Shown here piece by piece: positions 45,114-50,814 of a stretch of DNA of 50,814 nucleotides. Source of the DNA: Bacteroidales bacterium. Its GTDB lineage: Bacteria; Bacteroidota; Bacteroidia; Bacteroidales; UBA4417. The notes under the pieces were generated by a model. That model was not told the origin of the DNA, did no database searches, and worked only from the letters and a program-made list of their open reading frames with translations. A program made the position numbers and the translations under genes. Positions within the stretch are counted from its first letter, which is position 1. Every line of letters starts with the position of its first letter. Location of the stretch: contig JADJHD010000033.1 of the NCBI GenBank assembly GCA_016707705.1, forward strand, positions 1-50,814, written 5' to 3'.

Positions 45114-45749
45114 ATGAATGAGTTTGATCTTAAAGCTAAAGACTGGGACAAGAACAGACTGAATCTGGAGAGGGCTCAGTCAATTGCCGGATATTTGACT
45201 GACAGGATAAAATTCCGGCCTGGAATGAAAGCCATGGAATTTGGAGCCGGTACGGCATTGCTCAGTTTTGAGCTAAAGGACTCATTCGGATCAATCGCAC
45301 TGCTGGATAACTCCAAAGAGATGATCAGGATCTGTGATCAGAAGATTTCTGAAACGCAATCAGATCATATTCATACTGTTCTGATTGATCTTGAAAAGGT
45401 TGATCTGGACGAAAAGTATGATATAATCTACAGTCAGATGGCTTTTCATCACCTTATTGATATAGAGAACATCCTAAAGAAGTTGCATCAGATGCTGAAT
45501 AACGATGGCGTGCTTGCAATCGCCGACCTCTTTACTGAGGATGGGTCGTTTCATGGAGAGGGTTTCACCGGACATAACGGATTTGATCCCGATTGGTTGG
45601 CATCCTTGCTGAAGAAGGCAGGTTTCGTCAATATCAGATGGGAGCAATGTTTTATTCAGAAAAAAATAGATGCCTTTGGTGCAATCAATGAGTATCTGGT
45701 TTTTATGATCTTCGGTGAAGTGCTGAATAATTCCTCGACTGTGAAGTGA
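45114..45749 (+). CDS. Class I SAM-dependent methyltransferase
   Basis: A 211-residue enzyme from ATG 45114 (MNEFDLKAKDWDKNRLNLER); the ATG two codons earlier at 45108 is equally possible. SAM motif I is AMEFGAGTALLSFELKD, then ALLDNSKEMIRICDQ and IIYSQMAFHHLIDIENILKK, a pattern of UbiE/BioC-type small-molecule methyltransferases. The conserved late motif LKKAGFVNIRWEQCF is present. The substrate is not evident. It converges with the DUF134 gene. Confidence 0.85.
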   Translation: MNEFDLKAKDWDKNRLNLERAQSIAGYLTDRIKFRPGMKAMEFGAGTALLSFELKDSFGSIALLDNSKEMIRICDQKISETQSDHIHTVLIDLEKVDLDEKYDIIYSQMAFHHLIDIENILKKLHQMLNNDGVLAIADLFTEDGSFHGEGFTGHNGFDPDWLASLLKKAGFVNIRWEQCFIQKKIDAFGAINEYLVFMIFGEVLNNSSTVK

Positions 45750-45834
45750 TAATGAATATCCAGAAAGCAGAAAATATCAATATCTATATAGTAATGGACA
45801 GACTAATCCGTGTACCACTTGGAACAACTTTACT

Positions 45835-46251
45835 TTATGGTTTAATGATGTTTAAATTTTCAAGTTCCAATTCACCAAAAGAGATGCAGTTTTTGCATCG
45901 GATGTGATTTTCAATGCCGTCAATGAGTTTAAAGCAGGTTTTGCATTTGTACCATTGCTTTTCAAATTCTACATTTCCTCCCTCTATCTCAATAGCCATA
46001 CATTCAACAAATGCCTGAGCAATTTTTTTTAAAGCCCGGTTATAAACCCTGGTGAAGGTTGGTCTTGAAACTCCCATCTTTTGTGCAGCTTCATCCTGAG
46101 GCAGGTTTTGATAGTTCACAAGATTTATACTTTCAAACTCATCAAATTGAAGCTTTATGGCTTCCAGTTCACACAAAGGCATACCGAAAGGCTTGAATCC
46201 GGCCATCTTTGGAGGATTAAGGATTTTTCGGTTTCGGGTTGGTCTGGGCAT
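45835..46251 (-). CDS. DUF134 helix-turn-helix/zinc-ribbon regulator
   Basis: A 138-residue protein: MPRPTRNRKILNPPKMAGFK then PFGMPLCELEAIKLQFDEFE at the start, sigma-70-region-4-like helix-turn-helix (LPQDEAAQKMGVSRPTFTRV then YNRALKKIAQAFVECMAIEI), and a C-terminal zinc ribbon (YKCKTCFKLIDG ... IRCKNCISFGE). The family is a predicted DNA-binding regulator usually next to NifX-like genes; the one at 44516 is the likely target. It is divergent from the thioesterase gene. Confidence 0.9.
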   Translation of the reverse strand: MPRPTRNRKILNPPKMAGFKPFGMPLCELEAIKLQFDEFESINLVNYQNLPQDEAAQKMGVSRPTFTRVYNRALKKIAQAFVECMAIEIEGGNVEFEKQWYKCKTCFKLIDGIENHIRCKNCISFGELELENLNIIKP

Positions 46252-46395
46252 TCCGGTATTTTATTCTTTATTTGTGGTTATTTTGGAGCTGTTTGGCAGT
46301 CAGGACATATTCCTTCACCTGATGAACAGAGTGTAAAGATACGAAGGCCAATTAATCAAATAAATTTACCTTTGGTACTAACAACATAATATTTT

Positions 46396-46797
46396 ATGGA
46401 TCTAGCCGAAAGAATCAAGAATTCGGAAACTCATCAGTTTCGTATGGTGATGCCATGCTCCTTAAATGATAACGGGAATTTATTTGGTGGCAATGCACTG
46501 AAGTGGATGGATGAGGTGGCTTATATCACCGCACAGCGTTATGCCAGAATGAAAATGGTCACTATTGCCGTTGGTAAGGTGAATTTCAGAAAGGCCATTA
46601 CGAGTGGAACCATGGTGGAATTAATCGGAAAGGTTGTTGAAGTCGGGAATGTCAAACTGACTATTTCAGTAGAAGTATATTCCGAATCCATCGACAATCG
46701 TGAGCGTGAACTGGCCATTGATTCCCTTTTCACCTTTACAGCGGTTAATGATCAGAATAAACCGGTTGGGTTAAGGATTGTTGAAGGGAATTCTTGA
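46396..46797 (+). CDS. Hotdog-fold acyl-CoA thioesterase
   Basis: A 133-residue single hotdog-domain protein of the YciA/BFIT type. The signature is NDNGNLFGGNALKWMDEVAY, with the catalytic Asn/Asp region, followed by TIAVGKVNFRKAITSGTMVE and VEVYSESIDNRERELAIDS. It hydrolyses acyl-CoA to free acid and CoA in the cytoplasm; chain-length preference is not evident. It is a single gene, divergent from DUF134. Confidence 0.9.
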   Translation: MDLAERIKNSETHQFRMVMPCSLNDNGNLFGGNALKWMDEVAYITAQRYARMKMVTIAVGKVNFRKAITSGTMVELIGKVVEVGNVKLTISVEVYSESIDNRERELAIDSLFTFTAVNDQNKPVGLRIVEGNS

Positions 46798-46988
46798 GGT
46801 GAGATGATCTGTTAAGCAAGCACATGGTGGGAGTGAGGAATTTCTGTAGTCAATTTGAATAAACATACAATCAGGAAAGTTGAGGTGTGTGCAAGTTGTA
46901 GCATCAAATTGGAATCCAGTTTGCAAATTTGCCAGCATTCATCAATCCAGTGTATGTATTTTCAGCATCAATTTTCTGATTAAATACC

Positions 46989-49900
46989 TCAATATAAAGG
47001 CTTTATAACACTAACAAAAGCATTTGCATTATTGTCGATAAATATCATATCGCTGGAGTCAATTAATCCATCTCCGTTGACATCTTCTGGCAAATATCCA
47101 TTTACAAATGCAGTAGCAAGATTATCAACTGGAATCATATCTCCTGAATCAACTATTCCATCCTGATTTACATCTCCAGCATATATGCAGAATTTATCAC
47201 CCTGCAAAATAAGATTCTGGCCATAAGCACTGTTTGAACTTCGAGTCAAATCACTGATGATAACCATTGATGAAAAGTTGTAAATTCTAGTCCAAGTTTC
47301 CAAGGCTGTTCCTGTGTTTTATCACTAAATAATAGGAATCAGTTAGGTTTAGAGGGATGTTAGCTGCACAGGTTCCGTCGGTATTTAAGTCCAGGTTTGG
47401 AAGCAAATGCACTAAATTATAGGGAAAATACTGTCGCGTATTTCAATTGTTACCTTATCTGCAACATTGCCTTCATATACATTTCCTGAACCATTTTGAG
47501 CTTTAATCATTTGATTGGTGATCGGATCATACATACCTTCAAGCATCATATTAAGGCATAGAGTTTTGACTCTGGTGACAGCAACTACTAATGAATAGGA
47601 CTTTCCATTTCCGCAATCATTTGATGGTGTGACGGGTTAATAATCCCCCAAGGTTTCCAGCATTCACAATAACACTATTTTGTTCCCTGTCCGCTAACCA
47701 AATTCCAACCCGTAGGAAGTGACCAGATATAAAATTCTGCATTGTTAACAGGAGCTACCTGGTATTGAATTGAGTTTTGTCCCGGGCTCACCTGAGTCAG
47801 ACCTGATATTGGTCCGGAATCATTGGGTAATGGAGACACAGATATAGTTTTTGTGGTTATCAGGCTGGAACTGCAATTATTGAATGCCTGAACAGAAATC
47901 AATCCAGATAGCGCATCTGTCCCAAAATCTATGGAAATGAAGTTCGTTTTGCTTGATCCTTGTGCCCCGGGAGGAAGGGTCCATGCATATTGGGTTACAT
48001 TGGACAAGGGCGGAATAGAATAAAGTACAGAATTCTGTCCACTACAAACAGTCTCAGCACCCTCAATTGGACCAGGGATTGATTGGAGTAAAGGTTGGGC
48101 GATTATGTGCACAGTATCAGTAGTGGTACATCCATTATAATTTGAGCCAATTACAGTGATGTCTTCATTTCCTGAACTTATAAACTCACAACAGGCAATG
48201 TTGTCACCGTTGCTCCATTGATACGTATTTGCACCTGCTGCACATAAAACAACCGGTGCCCCAAAACAGGATGAGACTGTATCAGGAACGATTAATACAG
48301 GGGTCGGCATTATGGAAATTGGTAGTGATGCCGATTTGCTAATACCACATGGATTTACTACAATAACTTGAATAATTCCGCTTTCTGTTGATGAGTTGAA
48401 AGTGACATTGATGGTATTTGTATTGCTGTATCCTGTTGTGCCTTCTGTACAATCCAATTGTATACGGCCCCATCAATTAAGTCAGTTGAAAAAGTCTCAT
48501 TTAAATTTCCTGAACAAATAGCGGATGTTCCATTTATACTGATAGTGGCACCGCCAACTTTCAGTGAACTGGTGCTGCCATTTCCACAGGAGAAAGAAGG
48601 TGTAACCTGGATTATTCCTCCAAAAGTACCTGAAATTACAGAAATGCTGTTTGTGCCTTGCCCTTCAGTTATTGTCCAGCCATCTGGAACGGTCCAGGTA
48701 TAATTTTCTACAAATTCAAGTGGATTAATTGCATACTGCAATCCTTCTTGCAAACATATTATCTGACCAGTTTGGGGTAGACTAGCTGCTACAGTCATCA
48801 ATAAGACAGACATTTGTCCGGAACCACAGCCATTTTCACCCTGAACTGAGATATCTGCGGATTGTGCATCTGGAGTAATGTTTACTGTAATACTTGATGA
48901 GTTGCTAGTTCCGGTTACCCCAGACGGCAAACTCCATGTGTAGCTGGTCGCATCATTTATCGGAGAGACAGAGTAAGTAATTGAATCCTGTCCGATGCAA
49001 ACATTTTCGGGACCTTCAATTGTTCCTGCAGCTGAAGGTATACTGGATGAACTAATTACATGGATTGTTTTAGTTGAACTACAACCCGAATTATTTGTCC
49101 CGAGAAGGGTAACATTTGTACTGCCCTGACTGTAAAAACCGCAGCATTCCCAATTATCTCCTGTACTCCAGGTGTATTGATCTGCCCCGGACGCACAATA
49201 TACATTCCAGCTACCATTGCAGGTATATGTGGTATCAGGATTTCCCCAGATATACATATCGGGCAGGGGGTTAATAGTTAAAGGTAAAAGTGCAGTTAAA
49301 CTATCACCGCAGGAGTTGAAGGCTCGAACACTAATGTTGCCTGAAACCGAAGATTGTCCAAAATGAACTGTAATTACATTGCTATTGCTAGATCCAGTTA
49401 CACCATCAGGCAAAGTCCAATCATAGGTAACTCCTTCAATAAAGTCTGCAGTGTATATCTTGTCATAATTAGTCTGGCAAACCGAAGATTCTCCGTGAAT
49501 ACTTATATTTATTGAGGGCATACTATAAAGTATATTCTTGTATAAACAAGGCTATCCTCTCCTGCAGCAGTAACTAAAGTATCAGCAAAAAGACTCCTTC
49601 CTGAAAATAGGTTATACCATTAAATATTAATGTATCACCTTCGCAGATTCCTAAATTATAATGAGGAAGAATAAAATGGATTCCCCTGCCCAGTCACTCA
49701 TTAAATGCCCGCCATCTCTAGCTCTTACACTCCAGAAATATTTCCCGGTTGCAAATTTTTCAGAATAAACAAAGAATCTGGGCTAAAAGTCCAAATTCAC
49801 CTTTGATACCTGATACATGTTAGCAGTATCTCGCAAGTAAATTCTGTATACAAGATTGTTTGATGAGGTGTGGTCATCAGATGAGTTGTTCCAAGATAAT

Positions 49901-50814
49901 GTCACCCCATTGCTGATAATTTCTGTTGTTAACCCTGTTGGAATGGAAGGAGGATTATTGATTGCAGGTAATTTGTTTATGTAGAGTGTTGAAGGGAAAC
50001 CATATCCGCCATTACCTGTTCTTAGAATATCCAGTAGGCCATCATTGTTGAAATCTCCAAGTTTTATTGAATAGCTTATAAATTCACCAAATACGCAATA
50101 ATCATGTGAGCCCCATGTAAAGCACCTGGGAATATCCGCTTCCATGTCTGAAAATATTCCATTTCCTTGATTTTTGTAAAGCCTGGGTGACGACATGAAC
50201 ATCTCATCAATATATCCTACTTCCCAGTTTATTCCAACAATACATCTTCCAATACCTGGAGTACCGCTTACAGCAACATCATCTCCTCCGTCATTGTCCA
50301 CATCTCCCACGCTTATGCTGCTTCGGCCATAAGCTTGACTATGGGTTTTTTCTGAACTGAGGGAAAAGGCATCATTTCCGTCATTATGATAAAACTGGAG
50401 ACTTGTGACCTCAGCATACATTATACAGGTAGGCCCAGAATGAAAAGGCTCACCTTTAAGACCAGACTGAACGAAATCCATTTCTCCGTCATTATCGAAG
50501 TCAAGCCACTTAACACTGCCAAAATTAGTATTAGTAAAAGGCCTGCCTATATCAATGAATTCACCATTTAAATTCTTGTAAATTTTTGTCACCCGGTTAG
50601 TGCCATCATCACCTTCGATAATGATATCAGGAAAGCCATCATGATTATAATCTTTACAATCAACCGAACTGTTTATCAGGTTGATGATGTTGGAAGGGGA
50701 TTCTGAAAATAGCCAATCCCCATCATTCCTGTATAGTTTAGTCATGGGCATACTATCACTGTCCGCTCCTGTAATCAGGAGGTCCATTAACCATCAATAT
50801 TAAAATCAAGGCTG
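46989..50814 (-). pseudogene. Giant FG-GAP/Ig-like surface protein with dockerin-like C-terminus, partial and frame-broken
   Basis: Runs off the right edge; transcription is leftward. From the edge, FG-GAP/VCBS-type propeller repeats read MDLLITGADSDSMPMTKLYR and KDYNHDGFPDIIIEGDDGTN. A base missing near 50789 would join these to an upstream LDFNIDG. A fibronectin-III-like domain follows (PSIPTGLTTEIISNGVTLSW). Then come about six Ig/PKD-like repeats with the core TSYTWSLPSGVTGTSNSSSI (49521-47675, two frames joined at about 48400). The C-terminus has DLNTDG, SYYLVIKHRNSLETW and two dockerin-like loops, GDVNQDGIVDSGDM and EDVNGDGLIDSSDM, ending VSVIKPLY. This C-terminal module is common in secreted Bacteroidota proteins. 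At least four frame changes are needed. Confidence 0.65.

Noticed and set aside
44516..46251. Nitrogen fixation locus
   Set aside because: Only a stand-alone NifX-like protein and DUF134 are present; no nifH, nifD, nifK, nifE, nifN or nifB core is in the window.

Overview
The window looks like chromosome of an anaerobic or microaerobic member of the Bacteroidota, probably Bacteroidales-like. The evidence is type IX secretion (T9SS) C-terminal sorting domains, FISUMP and tail-fibre/S74 surface proteins whose mature ends begin near 'AQVAINTDG', TAnnTTTG promoter elements, weak Shine-Dalgarno sequences, DUF4492 next to cydAB, and the GxxExxY protein with its palindromic repeats. I saw no rRNA, tRNA, CRISPR array or intact insertion sequence.

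Left part (1-23.3 kb) is a surface-protein region: a partial and a complete S74 (intramolecular chaperone) protein around a cupin gene; a lysine-rich histone-H1-like protein; a broken serpin; a Gfo/Idh/MocA oxidoreductase; two broken FISUMP proteins built on the same N-terminal module as the S74 proteins; a broken T9SS protein; a broken hybrid propeller/histidine kinase with an intact NarL-type response regulator; and a tandem pair of large S74 proteins with YadA-head-like repeats. Next comes a 4.6-copy array of an 87-bp repeat and a GxxExxY (PD-(D/E)XK-like) gene flanked on both sides by that repeat, then an unknown membrane protein and an 862-residue PKD/T9SS protein.

Middle part (28.7-37.8 kb) is a stress/redox region. 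An ECF sigma factor, a zinc-type anti-sigma factor and a CpxP/Spy-like protein form an operon. Two genes near and far from it (30.7 and 37.7 kb) share an identical two-block promoter (TGACCGCTGGTTT-N11-TGTGTC), which suggests a small ECF regulon. Between them lies a minus-strand cassette: ArsM-like methyltransferase, an unlisted 35-residue Cys peptide, a radical SAM/SPASM peptide-maturase-type enzyme, a thioredoxin-thioredoxin reductase fusion, DUF302 and an SQR-like flavoprotein. This is the best candidate for an undescribed system: a ribosomally made, radical-SAM-modified, thiol-rich peptide.

Right part (37.8-46.8 kb): a six-gene minus-strand operon joins a TonB receptor carrying the OprC-type CxxxM...HxM copper motif and an MbnP-like lipoprotein to DUF4492, CydA, CydB and a previously unlisted 33-residue membrane peptide. 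Copper capture and a copper-free oxidase thus appear to be co-transcribed. Beyond it are OsmC and a NifX-like protein, divergent around a perfect 8+8 palindrome, a methyltransferase, a DUF134 regulator and a hotdog thioesterase. The right edge holds a partial, frame-broken FG-GAP/Ig-like/dockerin-like giant protein.

Many frame breaks cluster at 4.4-5.5, 7.2-16 and 47-50.8 kb, with single ones in cydA and the second large S74 gene. Several sit at homopolymers where restoring one base recovers the family sequence, so uncorrected sequencing error is the likeliest cause; real decay cannot be excluded without reads.
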